A stretch of DNA of 64,000 nt, from positions 1-64,000 of the forward strand of contig NZ_JAPZSP010000029.1 of assembly GCF_027531705.1 (NCBI RefSeq), read 5' to 3'. Shown here one piece after another: positions 24,266-33,814 of this stretch (positions are counted from its first letter, which is position 1; each line of letters begins with the position of its first letter). Under the pieces are notes generated by a model. It ran no database searches and was not told the origin of the DNA. It saw only the letters and a program-made list of their open reading frames with translations. The translations under genes and the position numbers were made by a program. The stretch comes from Flavobacterium sp. (GTDB taxonomy: Bacteria > Bacteroidota > Bacteroidia > Flavobacteriales > Flavobacteriaceae).

Positions 24266-24871
24266 GTGACAAAATTCAAAAATAAATATAGAATTGAACC
24301 TGCCCGATTGAAAAATTGGGATTATGCCAAAAGCGCAGCCTATTATATTACAATATGCACCGCCAATAGGAAACATTTTTTTGGAAAAATTGAAAATGAA
24401 GAAATGATGTATTCGGAAATTGGAAAAATTGTTGAATTAGAATGGTTAAAAACACCCGATATAAGACCCGATATGAATATAGAATTAGGTGAATTTGTGG
24501 TAATGCCCAATCATTTTCATGGGATTGTATTTATTGGGGATAATGAATTTAATGGTGAACGTGATGGTGAACGTGGTGGTGGTAGAGACGCGATGCATCT
24601 CGTCTCTACGGATGATATATACACAAACAAATTTGGACCACAATCCAAAAATGTATCATCCATTATTCGCGGATTCAAATCGGCGGTAACCATTCACGCA
24701 AGGAATATAAATCCTGAATTTGGTTGGCAACCACGTTTTTATGACCGTATTATTAGGGATGCAAAATCGTATGAGGTGATTTCGAAATATATAATCAACA
24801 ATCCAAAAAAATGGTTTGAGGATGCATTCAACAAATCAACAACAAACGATATTCATCATCCTTCTCGATAG
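24266..24871 (+). CDS. REP-associated tyrosine transposase (RAYT, Y1_Tnp family)
   Basis: The 201-residue protein belongs to the Y1/HUH transposases. The family start FKNKYRIEPARLKNWDY, the HUH site in MPNHFHGI (about residues 82-89), and the late segment GFKSAVTIHARNIN with RFYDRIIRD and SYEVISKYIINNPKKW are all present. The catalytic Tyr is probably in the SYEVISKYI helix. Such single-copy domesticated transposases are known to act on REP palindromes that start with GTAG. The start is a GTG, as no ATG fits. Oddly, codons near residues 106-115 contain a 28-base GTAG...CTAC palindrome, so a REP-like unit lies inside the coding frame. The 3' end overlaps the convergent DUF1826 gene by 44 bases. 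Confidence 0.88.
   Translation: MTKFKNKYRIEPARLKNWDYAKSAAYYITICTANRKHFFGKIENEEMMYSEIGKIVELEWLKTPDIRPDMNIELGEFVVMPNHFHGIVFIGDNEFNGERDGERGGGRDAMHLVSTDDIYTNKFGPQSKNVSSIIRGFKSAVTIHARNINPEFGWQPRFYDRIIRDAKSYEVISKYIINNPKKWFEDAFNKSTTNDIHHPSR
24582..24609. repeat. GTAG-type palindrome inside the RAYT gene
   Basis: Arms GTAGAGACG and CGTCTCTAC enclose a GATGCATC core with one mismatched pair. It starts with GTAG and ends with CTAC, as REP units recognised by RAYTs do. Confidence 0.8.
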
Positions 24872-25526
24872 GCGCTCTGTGAATACAAGGTGGTACCTGT
24901 TGCGTTGGATGATCTACTGCTAGTCGCCAAAGATGTCCTGTTCCTAAATTGGTAGGCGTTGCATTGGGTTGCGCTTGGTAATGCAAATCAAAATAATTAT
25001 CTTTTAAAAAATCTTCAAATTCCTCGGATGGACCATCATGAAGTGCTTTTAATTTTTCTCGAATTTCAGGAATTAGGATTTTTTGTTGTGCGTGCTCGTT
25101 GGCAATAATATCACTTGCGGCTCCGTGGTAAGTGCATAAAAAAGTATCGGTTGCGATGGGTGATCGATCTACATGATAGGAATACACATCGGTAGAAATA
25201 AAATCAAATTCGTCATCTCGTTCGTAACATTTAAGTAAATTAAGAACGGGGGAAGCTCCGAAATCGGTTAATAACTGTAAATCATTTAAGATAATTTCTC
25301 TAGCTATTGCGCCTTGTTCTGATAGTTGGAGTGCTAGTAGGTCGTTGGGTTCCACTACTGTTATATTTTCTTTTAATTGGAGTTTGCTTACAATGTCGTT
25401 AAAATCGCCTTCTAAATTTCGGTACCAGCATAGGGCGTTGTTTTCTCCTTTGAAATCGGTGGATACCAGTTCGGAGAAAGTGGGTACTGTTTTAATTTGT
25501 TTGTTGTTGGAGAATATGCTGTCCAT
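24828..25526 (-). CDS. DUF1826 family protein
   Basis: A 232-residue soluble protein with the layout of DUF1826: a FLCTYHGAAS segment near residue 130-140, RLAVDHPTQQVPPCIHRAP near 203-222 and the ending RLLLIC. Conserved His and Cys residues in these segments could bind a metal. In other bacteria DUF1826 genes are sometimes found near zinc-homeostasis genes, but no such neighbour is seen here, so the function is open. I start at the ATG at 25526, because the longer frame begins with a TTG. The gene converges on the RAYT gene and their 3' ends overlap by 44 bases. Confidence 0.75.
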   Translation of the reverse strand: MDSIFSNNKQIKTVPTFSELVSTDFKGENNALCWYRNLEGDFNDIVSKLQLKENITVVEPNDLLALQLSEQGAIAREIILNDLQLLTDFGASPVLNLLKCYERDDEFDFISTDVYSYHVDRSPIATDTFLCTYHGAASDIIANEHAQQKILIPEIREKLKALHDGPSEEFEDFLKDNYFDLHYQAQPNATPTNLGTGHLWRLAVDHPTQQVPPCIHRAPIEKDDEYRLLLIC

Positions 25527-25590
25527 GGTTGGTTGGTTGCTGTGTTGCAAAAGTAGGGAATTGTTGGGAGATGGATGGTTTTATGTTTTA

Positions 25591-25860
25591 GGCGCTGCGC
25601 TTGGGGTTTAACCACAAAGGACACGAAGAAGGCGCGAAGTTCGCTAGGTTTTTTTTTGGTTTGTATTTAGGCGCTGCGCTTGGGGTTTAACCGCAAAGGA
25701 CACGAAGAAGGCGCGAAGTTCGCTATGGTTTTTTTGGTTTGTATTTAGGCGCTGCGCTTGGGGTTTAACCACAAAGGACACGAAGAAGGCGCGAAGTTCG
25801 CTATGGTTTTTTTGGTTTGTATTTAGGCGCTGCGCTTGGGTGGGGAACGCGGATGAAACG
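25591..25860. repeat. Tandem array of 78-79-bp intergenic repeats
   Basis: The unit begins with GGCGCTGCGCTTGGGGTTTA at 25591, 25670 and 25748, with a partial fourth at 25826. Each unit continues through AACCGCAAAGGACACGAAG to a T-rich tail. An open frame on the minus strand here is a product of the repetition, not a gene. Confidence 0.85.
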
Positions 25861-26065
25861 GATGCTTTGCAAACGCGGATTTGTACGGATTTTTTTTGGA
25901 ACACGGATTGGAGAACTTTAGCGCTATGCTTAGGGTTTAACCGCAAAGAGCGCAAAGAAGGCGCTAAGTACGCGAAGATTTAATTAGAACGCGGATGAAA
26001 CAGATACTTCGCAAACGCGGATTTGCGCGGATTTTTTTTGGAACACGGATTGGAGAAATTAGAGG
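25855..26065. repeat. Two copies of the CGCGGATGAAACGGATGC intergenic repeat
   Basis: Copies near 25855-25920 and 25989-26055 share AACGCGGATGAAAC, CGCAAACGCGGATTTG or a close variant, a T run, and GGAACACGGATTGGAGAA. A unit of the GGCGCTGCGC/TTAACCGCAAAG type stands between them. Confidence 0.8.
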
Positions 26066-26084
26066 AATCTTTAAAATTTATTGC

Positions 26085-26710
26085 TTCTAAGTTCTCGATA
26101 CATTTTTTATATAATCGCTCGGTCGCAATTATATAAAAAACACTCGAAGTGACGGTGGTGGTGAATTGATAAATTCGTTTTCATAAGATACATAAATTTA
26201 TAAGTCCTAGAAGCACTTTATTCGTACTTTCCACTATCGTCACTTCGAGTGATTTTGTGGAACGTAGTGGAGCAAAATTGTATCGAGAACCCATGGAAAA
26301 CTAATTTAGTGCTCATAAGTTGTCGATACTTTTTATAAAAAGCTATCGCATTTTATAAAACACTCGAAGTGACGGTGGTGGAAAATTGATGAATTCGTTT
26401 TTTAAGATATTAAGATTTACAAGACCTAGAAGCACTATACTTGTACATTATACTATCGTCATTTCGAGTGATTTTGTGTTTCGAAAACGCTAGTTTTTGA
26501 AATGCAAAATTGTATCGAGAACCCATGGAAAACTAATTTAGTGCTCCTAAGTTCTCGATACTTATTCTAAAAAGCTATCGCATTTTAGAACAAACTCGAA
26601 GTGACGGAGGTGGTAGGTTGATGAATTCGTTTTTATAAGATACATAGATTTATAAGTCCTAGAAGCACTTTACTCGTACTTTTCCCTATCGTCACTTCGA
26701 TTGGTTAATT
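26085..26710. repeat. Three tandem copies of the REP-like composite element
   Basis: Each copy of about 200-230 bases runs GTTCTCGATAC or a close variant, a hairpin, ACTCGAAGTGACGG, a spacer of about 75 bases, CGTCACTTCGAGTG, a second hairpin, then TATCGAGAAC. The outer and inner arms are complementary to each other. The copies start near 26091, 26317 and 26552; the third lacks its last part. The hairpins differ between copies but keep their pairing. No gene is seen here. Confidence 0.85.
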
Positions 26711-26751
26711 GCAACCTTATCTACTAGACAAAAACAGTTTGTTTTTTTTTG

Positions 26752-28215
26752 TTACAATTTATTGATGTAGTTGCTGTATAAATCTTTAAACTGATAGCCT
26801 TCCGCTACCCTATCTTTACTCAATTTGTCGTATTCTACCAATCCCCAAAGCAAGAATTCTTTTAAGAAATATTTGTCTTCCTGAGGAAATTCGGGTTGGT
26901 ATTTTTGAATTAAATCTTCTAATGGTTCAATAGCGTCTAATTGTTTCTTATATTCTTCATCTGAAGCATCGTCTAGCAATTCGAAACCTGTTTCTGCAAA
27001 AAACCATTCTAATAATTTTGCATACGGACTAGCAGTCGCATCACGTTCTAACTTTTCAATTTTCGGAAAAAAAGCTGGAAAAAAAGTGTGAATGGCATCG
27101 CCAATTAGGTGTTGTGCTACTACTGCCGCACCTTCTTGTTCGCCTTCATATACCAATTCAACTTTGCCCGTGATGGCTGGAATGATTCCCATAAAATCGG
27201 ATAAACGTACCGAAGTGGTAGCTGCTCCAGCTATCAAAGCTCTACGTTCGGCGGTGCTCAATAAATTTTCATAAGCGGTAATGCTCATACGGGCACTTAC
27301 GCCACTTTTAGCATCGATGTATTCGCTTTCCCGTGCTTCAAAACTAATTTGTTCCAATAAATCTTTGGCTAATGAAGGCACATGAACAACATCTGATTGG
27401 TTTTTATCCAATTTTGCTTCTTGGTGTGTTATAGTTCTGGCAATTGCAATTGATTCTGGATAATGCGTTAGTATTTGAGAACCAATTCTGTCTTTTAAAG
27501 GAGTTACAATACTTCCTCTATTGGTATAATCTTCTGGATTGGCAGTAAAAACAAATTGCATATCAAGAGGCATTCTCACTTTGAATCCGCGAATTTGTAT
27601 GTCGCCTTCTTGCAAAATATTGAACAAAGCTACTTGAATACGTGCTTGTAAATCGGGCAATTCGTTGATAACAAATATACAACGATTGGCTCTAGGAATC
27701 ATTCCGAAATGAATTACTCGATCATCGGCATACGATAATTTTAAATTAGCAGCTTTTATAGGATCTACATCACCAATTAAATCAGCAACAGTTACATCTG
27801 GCGTAGCTAATTTTTCGAAAAAACGTTCGCTTCTGTGAATCCATTTGATTGGCGTTTCATCACCTTTTTCGGCTAGCAAATCTTTTGCAAAACGTGAAAT
27901 AGGTTGCAAAGGATCATCATTGATTTCGGAACCGGCAACAATAGGAATGTATTCGTCTAATAATTCAATCATTTTGCGAGCTAAACGTGTTTTTGCCTGC
28001 CCACGAAGTCCTAATAAATTGATATTGTGGCGCGATAAAATAGCGCGCTCCAATTCAGGAATTACGGTATTTTCAAATCCGTGAACTCCTTCAAAAACTG
28101 GTTTACCCGATTTTATTTTGGTTCGTAAATTATCACGCAATTCATCTTTAATACTTTTAGAAAAGTAGCCAGCTTGTTTTAACTGACCTACTGTATTTAT
28201 GTTTTCTATTTTCAT
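26752..28215 (-). CDS. MoxR/ChlI-like AAA+ ATPase
   Basis: The protein has 487 residues and is an AAA+ ATPase of the MoxR and magnesium-chelatase ChlI group. Walker A is GLRGQAKT near residues 69-76. The Walker B site reads CIFVINELPDL, with Asn-Glu in place of the usual Asp-Glu. Sensor 1 is the FTANPEDYTNRG stretch, and an arginine-finger candidate lies in LKDRIGSQI. The C-terminal 200 residues are helical. Such ATPases act with a VWA protein as a chaperone-like pair that inserts metals or matures protein complexes. The VWA partner is encoded 106 bases upstream on the same strand. Chlorophyll synthesis is not implied, since no other chelatase subunit is present. Confidence 0.88.
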   Translation of the reverse strand: MKIENINTVGQLKQAGYFSKSIKDELRDNLRTKIKSGKPVFEGVHGFENTVIPELERAILSRHNINLLGLRGQAKTRLARKMIELLDEYIPIVAGSEINDDPLQPISRFAKDLLAEKGDETPIKWIHRSERFFEKLATPDVTVADLIGDVDPIKAANLKLSYADDRVIHFGMIPRANRCIFVINELPDLQARIQVALFNILQEGDIQIRGFKVRMPLDMQFVFTANPEDYTNRGSIVTPLKDRIGSQILTHYPESIAIARTITHQEAKLDKNQSDVVHVPSLAKDLLEQISFEARESEYIDAKSGVSARMSITAYENLLSTAERRALIAGAATTSVRLSDFMGIIPAITGKVELVYEGEQEGAAVVAQHLIGDAIHTFFPAFFPKIEKLERDATASPYAKLLEWFFAETGFELLDDASDEEYKKQLDAIEPLEDLIQKYQPEFPQEDKYFLKEFLLWGLVEYDKLSKDRVAEGYQFKDLYSNYINKL

Positions 28216-28321
28216 TTGTTTTATTTAACCACTAAGCTCACAAAGTTTGCACGAAGTTCACAAAGTATATTCGTTATTATTATATTCTGTTATTTGTAAT
28301 CTATTTTCTATTATCTGAAAT

Positions 28322-29440
28322 CTACTTTATCTTCTTCTTCCTATTCGTTTCATAATCTTCAAAAATCATTTCGCCTAATCCTTTCAATCCTGTGTAAAAT
28401 GCTTTTCCTTGATTGGCTTCTGTAAATCGGTTTACAAATTGTTGCAAATAAGGATCATTAGCAATCATGAACGTTGTAATGGGAATGTGCAATTTTCGGG
28501 CTTGTGCCGCTTGATTGTAGCATTGCTCAACGATGTATTCGTCTAAACCGTTACTGTTCATGTAGTAAGTACCATCTTTTTCGCGAACACAACTTGGTTT
28601 ACCGTCGGTTATCATAAATATTTGTTTGTTGGTATTGCGTTTTCTGCGCAGCATGTCCATTGCCAATTGCAATCCGGCAACAGTATTGGTATGATAAGGT
28701 CCTACTTTTAAATAGGGTAAATCTTTAATGGCTATTGGCCAAGCATCGTTACCAAAAACTAGGATATCAATGGTGTCTTTTGGGTAGCGAGTTGTAATTA
28801 ATTCAGCCAAAGCCATAGCTACTTTTTTGGCAGGCGTAATACGGTCTTCGCCATATAAAATCATACTGTGACTAATATCAATCATTAAAACAGTGCTCAT
28901 TTGCGCTTTGAACTGAGCATCTTCTAACACCAAATCATTTTCGGTTAGTTGAAATTCGCCTATACCATTATTGATTTGGGCATTTCGCAAGCTCTCTGTT
29001 AAGGAGATTGTATCTAGAGCATCACCAAAGTTGTAAGCTCTAAATTCGCCTGTTTGTTCATCGCCGTTTCCTGAATATTTGGTTTTATGATTGCCACTAC
29101 CCGATTTATTTAGATTGCCAAAAATTTGATCTAAAGCTTGTTGTCGAATAGCTCTTTCGGTTTTGGCTGTAATACCAGTGCCCGAAGTTCCGTCTTCTTT
29201 TAGTTCTTCACGGATGTAGCCTTTTTTCTTTAAATCTTCAATAAAATCATCGATGGTATAGTTTTCGTCCGTCAGTTTATATTCAACATCTAGTTGACGC
29301 AACCAGTCAATAGCTTCGTCAAAATCGCCCGAAGTATGAGTGATTAACTCTTTGAAAATTTCAAACAGTTTGTCGAATGGCGAAAGGTTGGGTGCTTCGT
29401 AGTTCTTGAAGAAAAATCCTTTTTTAGTGTTCTTTTCCAT
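28322..29440 (-). CDS. VWA domain protein, partner of the AAA+ ATPase
   Basis: The 372-residue protein carries a von Willebrand factor A domain in its second half. The metal-ion-dependent adhesion site is DISHS (D-x-S-x-S, in VLMIDISHSM near residues 187-196), with a later Thr in VGPYHTNTVAG and Asp in MITDGKPS. The N-terminal half is charged and helical, with an apparent low-complexity linker near 110-130. There is no signal peptide, so it is cytoplasmic. MoxR-type ATPases commonly pair with such VWA proteins. It is transcribed just ahead of the AAA+ gene on the same strand. Confidence 0.88.
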   Translation of the reverse strand: MEKNTKKGFFFKNYEAPNLSPFDKLFEIFKELITHTSGDFDEAIDWLRQLDVEYKLTDENYTIDDFIEDLKKKGYIREELKEDGTSGTGITAKTERAIRQQALDQIFGNLNKSGSGNHKTKYSGNGDEQTGEFRAYNFGDALDTISLTESLRNAQINNGIGEFQLTENDLVLEDAQFKAQMSTVLMIDISHSMILYGEDRITPAKKVAMALAELITTRYPKDTIDILVFGNDAWPIAIKDLPYLKVGPYHTNTVAGLQLAMDMLRRKRNTNKQIFMITDGKPSCVREKDGTYYMNSNGLDEYIVEQCYNQAAQARKLHIPITTFMIANDPYLQQFVNRFTEANQGKAFYTGLKGLGEMIFEDYETNRKKKIK

Positions 29441-29554
29441 AAGATATAAAATTACAGTTTAAAGTTAATAGCCCAACGAAAACGAATATTAATTTTAAGT
29501 TAAAATGAGTTTTTACCAATAAAAAGCATGAAGTTGATGAGACTTCTAATTTCT

Positions 29555-29745
29555 ACTATCGTCATTTCGAGTGATTTTGTAGAACGTAGTGGAGCAAAAT
29601 TGACCCGAGGCTTTTGCCGAACTGAGCGCCTCTAATCGAGAACTCATGAAAAACTGATTTAGTGCTTCTAAGTTCTCGATACTTTTTATAAAAAGCTAAC
29701 GCATTTTATAAAAAAATCTAAGTGACGGTGGTGGTGGGTTGATGA
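29555..29745. repeat. REP-like composite element, halves in reverse order
   Basis: The CGTCATTTCGAGTG arm and its hairpin come first, then TCGAGAAC (29636-29643), the joining stretch, GTTCTCGATAC, a TTTTATAAAA hairpin, and a decayed AAGTGACGG arm. No gene is seen between 29441 and 29923; promoter elements for the hybrid kinase are not clear. Confidence 0.7.
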
Positions 29746-29923
29746 ATTTTCGTTTACCGTTTTAGCACTTATAAGCATTTTTATTCAAAAAATTTACAGC
29801 AAAAGATTAAAAAACATAGTTATTTGACATCTATTTAATATTTTTTTTATAAATTTGATATTCCTGCTGTTTACATTTTATGATATAGATTACCAATACT
29901 AATATTAAGCCCCATTTTTGCTT

Positions 29924-32900
29924 ATGAATGAAGATGAAATTAAAAGACTTGAAGCACTTAGAGGATATGATATTTTAAATTCTGATCCTGAAAACGAGTT
30001 TGATAGAATTACCGAATTAGTTGCCACTATTTGTGATATGCCCATATCTTTTATAAGTATAGTCGATACAAACCGTCACTGGTTTAAATCGAAATATGGT
30101 TCGGATATATGCGAAACACCGCTTGATATGTCTTTTTGCAAGTACACCATTCAGTCCGATGATTTTTATATTATTGAAGACACACACAATGAAGAGGAAT
30201 ATAAAAATATGGAAATTGTTACAGGTAGTCCGTTTGTTCGTTTTTATGCGGGCTATCCGTTAATTGACACAAAAGGGTTTACACTTGGAACTATTTGTAT
30301 CATAGACACAAAGCCTAACAAATTATCTGAATTCCAAAAAAAATCAATCAAACTGCTGTCGGAAGATGTAATCGACAAAATGATTGCTCGTAAAAACAAG
30401 ATTGAGAAAGAAAAGTTTGAACATTTTTTTAATTTTTCTGAAGACTTAAAATGCATAGTTAACTTTAAAGGGGAAATAAAAAAATTCAATCCTCATTTTA
30501 TTAACTTTTTCAAACTTTCCAAAAAAAAGGCTTTCAAAACTAATATTTTAAGTTTAATAAATGCCAATGAAATTGAAGATGTTATTGAACATACAAAAGG
30601 CGTTTTTAAAGGATTTAATGTTTCTTATTTTACCATAAAGTATATCAACAAAAAAAACAAAGTTTTTTATATAGAATGTAATATCAATAGCAATGTTGAA
30701 CTCGAAGAAATATATATTATTGGTAAAGATGTTACAAAAAGTAAATTTCTTGAACTAGAAATAAAATTTGAAAGGGATCGTCTGACCGAAGCTCAAACCA
30801 TAAGTAAAGTAGGTAGTTATGAGTTAAACTTGAAAACCAAAAAATTATTTTGGTCAAAAGAGTTGTACAAAATTGTAGAAATTAGTGAAAAAGAAAAAGG
30901 CCCAAAATTATTTGAATTATTAAGAGAGAAAATTCATCCTGATGATTTGATTATATTTGATGAATTATTAGCAAAATATGGTCATGAAGGATTTGAATAT
31001 AATTTCAGATTACTGTTTGATGGAGGTACAAGGATAAAATACATTAAAGGCATTTCCAAAATAATTAAAGATAAAAATGGTGTTCCTGAATATCATTTGG
31101 GAACCAATCAAGACGTTACGCAACAAAAATTACTAGAATTTGAAAACAATAAGAATTTAGAACTTTTAAATAAAGCCCAAAAAATTTCTAAAATAGGCAG
31201 CTGGGATATTGACGTAAAAACTGGCGAACGAATCTGGTCAAACGAATTGTACTCCATATATGGAATAGAGAACCATGAAGTTCTAAATCAAACTGAGCGC
31301 ACAGAATTAGTTAAAAAAGTTATCCATCCTGATGATGTAGAAACCTATTTAAACATGACCAAGCAGGCAATAGCAACAGGAATTCCTTTCAAACATGAAT
31401 ACCGAGTTATATGTAAAGGTGTCACAAAAACACTATTAACCATTGGAGAAGTAATAAATGATGATAAAGGTAAGCCAATAAGATTTATAGGAACTACACA
31501 AGATATTACGGAAAGAAAAAAAATTGAACAGCAGTTAAAAACTAGCAAAGACAATTTCAAAATTACCTTTGAAGCTATTTCGGAAGGATTAGTGCTACAA
31601 AACCCAGAAGGTAAAATTATACAGTGCAATAAAGCCGCTGAAAGAATATTGGGTTTAACACAAAATCAAATGATTGGAAGAACATCAATAGATCCAAGTT
31701 GGCGATGCATTCGTGAAGATGGAAGTCCCTTTTCAGGACGTTATCATCCAGCAATGCGGGCTTTAAAATCTAAGAAATCGGTTTCTAATGTTATTATGGG
31801 TGTTTATAAACCAAACGATGAATTTTCTTGGATAAATATAAACTCTGTATTGTTAGAAAATGGTGCTGGAGTGGTAAGTAGTTTTTTAGATATTACAGCA
31901 AGATTAAAAAATGAAAAAGAGCTTGTTTTAGCTAAACAAAATGCCGAGTTAGCCAACAAATCAAAATCGGAGTTCTTGGCTAATATGAGTCACGAAATAA
32001 GAACGCCTTTGAATGGTGTAATAGGTTTTAGCGAACTATTAAATAAAACAAAACTTGATGAGAATCAACAACTTTATTCATCAACCATAAATAATTCGGC
32101 TAAATCATTACTAGGAATAATAAATGACATATTGGATTTTTCAAAAATCGAATCGGGTCAAATGGAGTTGGAAGTTCAAAAATCTGATTTAGAAGACATC
32201 ATTCAACAGTCTACCAATATTGTTTTATACCATGCCTCTAATAAAAATATTGAACTAATACTAAATATTTCTCCAGATGTTCCTAAGTATATTTGGACCG
32301 ACTCTGTTAGATTAAGACAAGTGTTAGTTAACCTGATGAGTAATGCCATAAAGTTTACTATAAAAGGAGAAGTCGAACTTAAGGTAGAAACGGTACTAAA
32401 AAGCAAGAAAAATATTCTATTAAAATTCAGTATCATTGATACAGGTATCGGAATGGATTTAAAAAAAATTCCAAAAGTATTCCATCCATTTTCACAAGAA
32501 GACACCTCTACTACGAGAAAATTTGGCGGAACAGGTCTTGGTCTTTCTATTTCCTCCAATTTGCTTTCGTTACTAAATGGTTCTAAAATAAATATTGATA
32601 GCAAAATAGGTGAAGGAAGTACTTTTAGTTTTGAAATTCAATTTATGTATGAAGATGTATCATCTCAGAAAAAATATGATTTGAGTGGTGTAAATTCCAT
32701 TTTGCTACTAGAAGAAAACCAAAAAATAAAGCAAATTATTATTGATTCTTTGAGCGATTATTCAATAGAAATTACACACTTCAAAAATGGAACTGATACA
32801 TTGAAAAACTTCAATGCGAAGAGTCTGCCTGATGCAATCATAATTGACAAAATGATTAAGGATTATGATGTTTTTGAGCTTTTGAAAAAAATGAAATCTG

Positions 32901-33484
32901 AGTTTAACATTACTATTAATAAAATCCCTATCATCCTATTACATAATTCAACTGATATTCAAAATATTTATTTGTTTAAAAGAGAATTTACTAAAATTGA
33001 TCATTTGATAAAACCTGTTTATCCAACAGCTTTATTACAAAAACTTTCGTTACTAAATCAAAAAACTGTTCTTTCTGATGTAAAACAACAAGAAAGAACG
33101 TTAACCTATTCTGAAACCAAAACGATTTTAATTGTTGATGACAACAAGGTAAACTTGCTTTTGACAAACAAAATAATAAGTAAATTAATAAGTAATAGCG
33201 AAATTATTAATGCTCATGATGGTATTGAAGCAGTTGAGAAATTCAAATATTACAAACCCGACATCGTTTTTATGGATATTCAAATGCCAAATATGAATGG
33301 TTATGAAGCAACTCATGAAATTAGAAAGATTGACACTGAATTGAAAACACCTATTATAGCCTTAACAGCAGGTATTGAGGTTGGTGAAAAAGATAGATGT
33401 TTGAGGGCTGGCATGAATGATTATCTATCCAAACCTTTTAACCAGTGTGATTTTTATAGTATTTTGGAGAATTGGTTGGTATAA
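29924..33484 (+). CDS. Hybrid sensor histidine kinase with GAF, PAS and two receiver domains
   Basis: A 1186-residue cytoplasmic multi-domain sensor. The N-terminal GAF domain (about 10-155) contains ICDMPISFISIVD and DMSFCKYTI. Several PAS domains follow (about 165-280, 290-410, 415-535 and 545-660). The HisKA domain has NMSHEIRTPLNG with the phosphoacceptor His near 690, then a HATPase_c domain with an N box (NLMSNAIKF) and G boxes (DTGIGM, GTGLGLSI). The first receiver (about 920-1045) is degenerate around VIIDK-like Asp near 971. The second (about 1065-1185) has the full VFMDIQMPNMNG site. I start at the ATG 29924. No cognate regulator gene is adjacent. It probably passes signals by phosphorelay. 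Confidence 0.92.
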   Translation: MNEDEIKRLEALRGYDILNSDPENEFDRITELVATICDMPISFISIVDTNRHWFKSKYGSDICETPLDMSFCKYTIQSDDFYIIEDTHNEEEYKNMEIVTGSPFVRFYAGYPLIDTKGFTLGTICIIDTKPNKLSEFQKKSIKLLSEDVIDKMIARKNKIEKEKFEHFFNFSEDLKCIVNFKGEIKKFNPHFINFFKLSKKKAFKTNILSLINANEIEDVIEHTKGVFKGFNVSYFTIKYINKKNKVFYIECNINSNVELEEIYIIGKDVTKSKFLELEIKFERDRLTEAQTISKVGSYELNLKTKKLFWSKELYKIVEISEKEKGPKLFELLREKIHPDDLIIFDELLAKYGHEGFEYNFRLLFDGGTRIKYIKGISKIIKDKNGVPEYHLGTNQDVTQQKLLEFENNKNLELLNKAQKISKIGSWDIDVKTGERIWSNELYSIYGIENHEVLNQTERTELVKKVIHPDDVETYLNMTKQAIATGIPFKHEYRVICKGVTKTLLTIGEVINDDKGKPIRFIGTTQDITERKKIEQQLKTSKDNFKITFEAISEGLVLQNPEGKIIQCNKAAERILGLTQNQMIGRTSIDPSWRCIREDGSPFSGRYHPAMRALKSKKSVSNVIMGVYKPNDEFSWININSVLLENGAGVVSSFLDITARLKNEKELVLAKQNAELANKSKSEFLANMSHEIRTPLNGVIGFSELLNKTKLDENQQLYSSTINNSAKSLLGIINDILDFSKIESGQMELEVQKSDLEDIIQQSTNIVLYHASNKNIELILNISPDVPKYIWTDSVRLRQVLVNLMSNAIKFTIKGEVELKVETVLKSKKNILLKFSIIDTGIGMDLKKIPKVFHPFSQEDTSTTRKFGGTGLGLSISSNLLSLLNGSKINIDSKIGEGSTFSFEIQFMYEDVSSQKKYDLSGVNSILLLEENQKIKQIIIDSLSDYSIEITHFKNGTDTLKNFNAKSLPDAIIIDKMIKDYDVFELLKKMKSEFNITINKIPIILLHNSTDIQNIYLFKREFTKIDHLIKPVYPTALLQKLSLLNQKTVLSDVKQQERTLTYSETKTILIVDDNKVNLLLTNKIISKLISNSEIINAHDGIEAVEKFKYYKPDIVFMDIQMPNMNGYEATHEIRKIDTELKTPIIALTAGIEVGEKDRCLRAGMNDYLSKPFNQCDFYSILENWLV

Positions 33485-33795
33485 AGGAACGCTTCGCTCG
33501 GAGGTTAACCACGAAGTACGCAAAGGTTTGATGGAAAAGCAGATGAAACGGATGCTTCGCAAACGCGAATTTTTTTTGGCGCTGCGCTTATGATGGAACG
33601 CGGATGAAACGGACGCTTCGCAAACGCGGATTTACGCGGATTTTTTTGGAACACGGATTGGAGAAATTAGAGAAATCTGTATAATTTAGTGCTTCTAAGT
33701 TCTCGATACCTTTTATAAAAAGCTAACGCGTTTTATAAAAAACTCGAAGTGACGGTGGTGGAGAATTGACGAATTCGTTTTTTTTAGGAATATAA
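33485..33795. repeat. Intergenic repeats of two types
   Basis: Copies of the CGCGGATGAAACGGACGC unit (about 33530-33665) are followed by a half REP-like element (about 33695-33760) with a TTTTATAAAA hairpin around AGCTAACGCG. No gene is seen. Confidence 0.75.
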
Positions 33796-33814
33796 GTATT
33801 ATATCTAAAGGGGG

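Noticed and set aside
25644..25955. Minus-strand open frame of 103 codons with internal repeats
   Set aside because: The repeated amino-acid blocks come from the tandem 78-bp intergenic repeat. It has no independent support as a gene.
25591..26710. Possible CRISPR array
   Set aside because: The units are adjacent and of 78 to over 200 bases, with no unique spacers of constant length between short repeats, and no cas genes are in the window.
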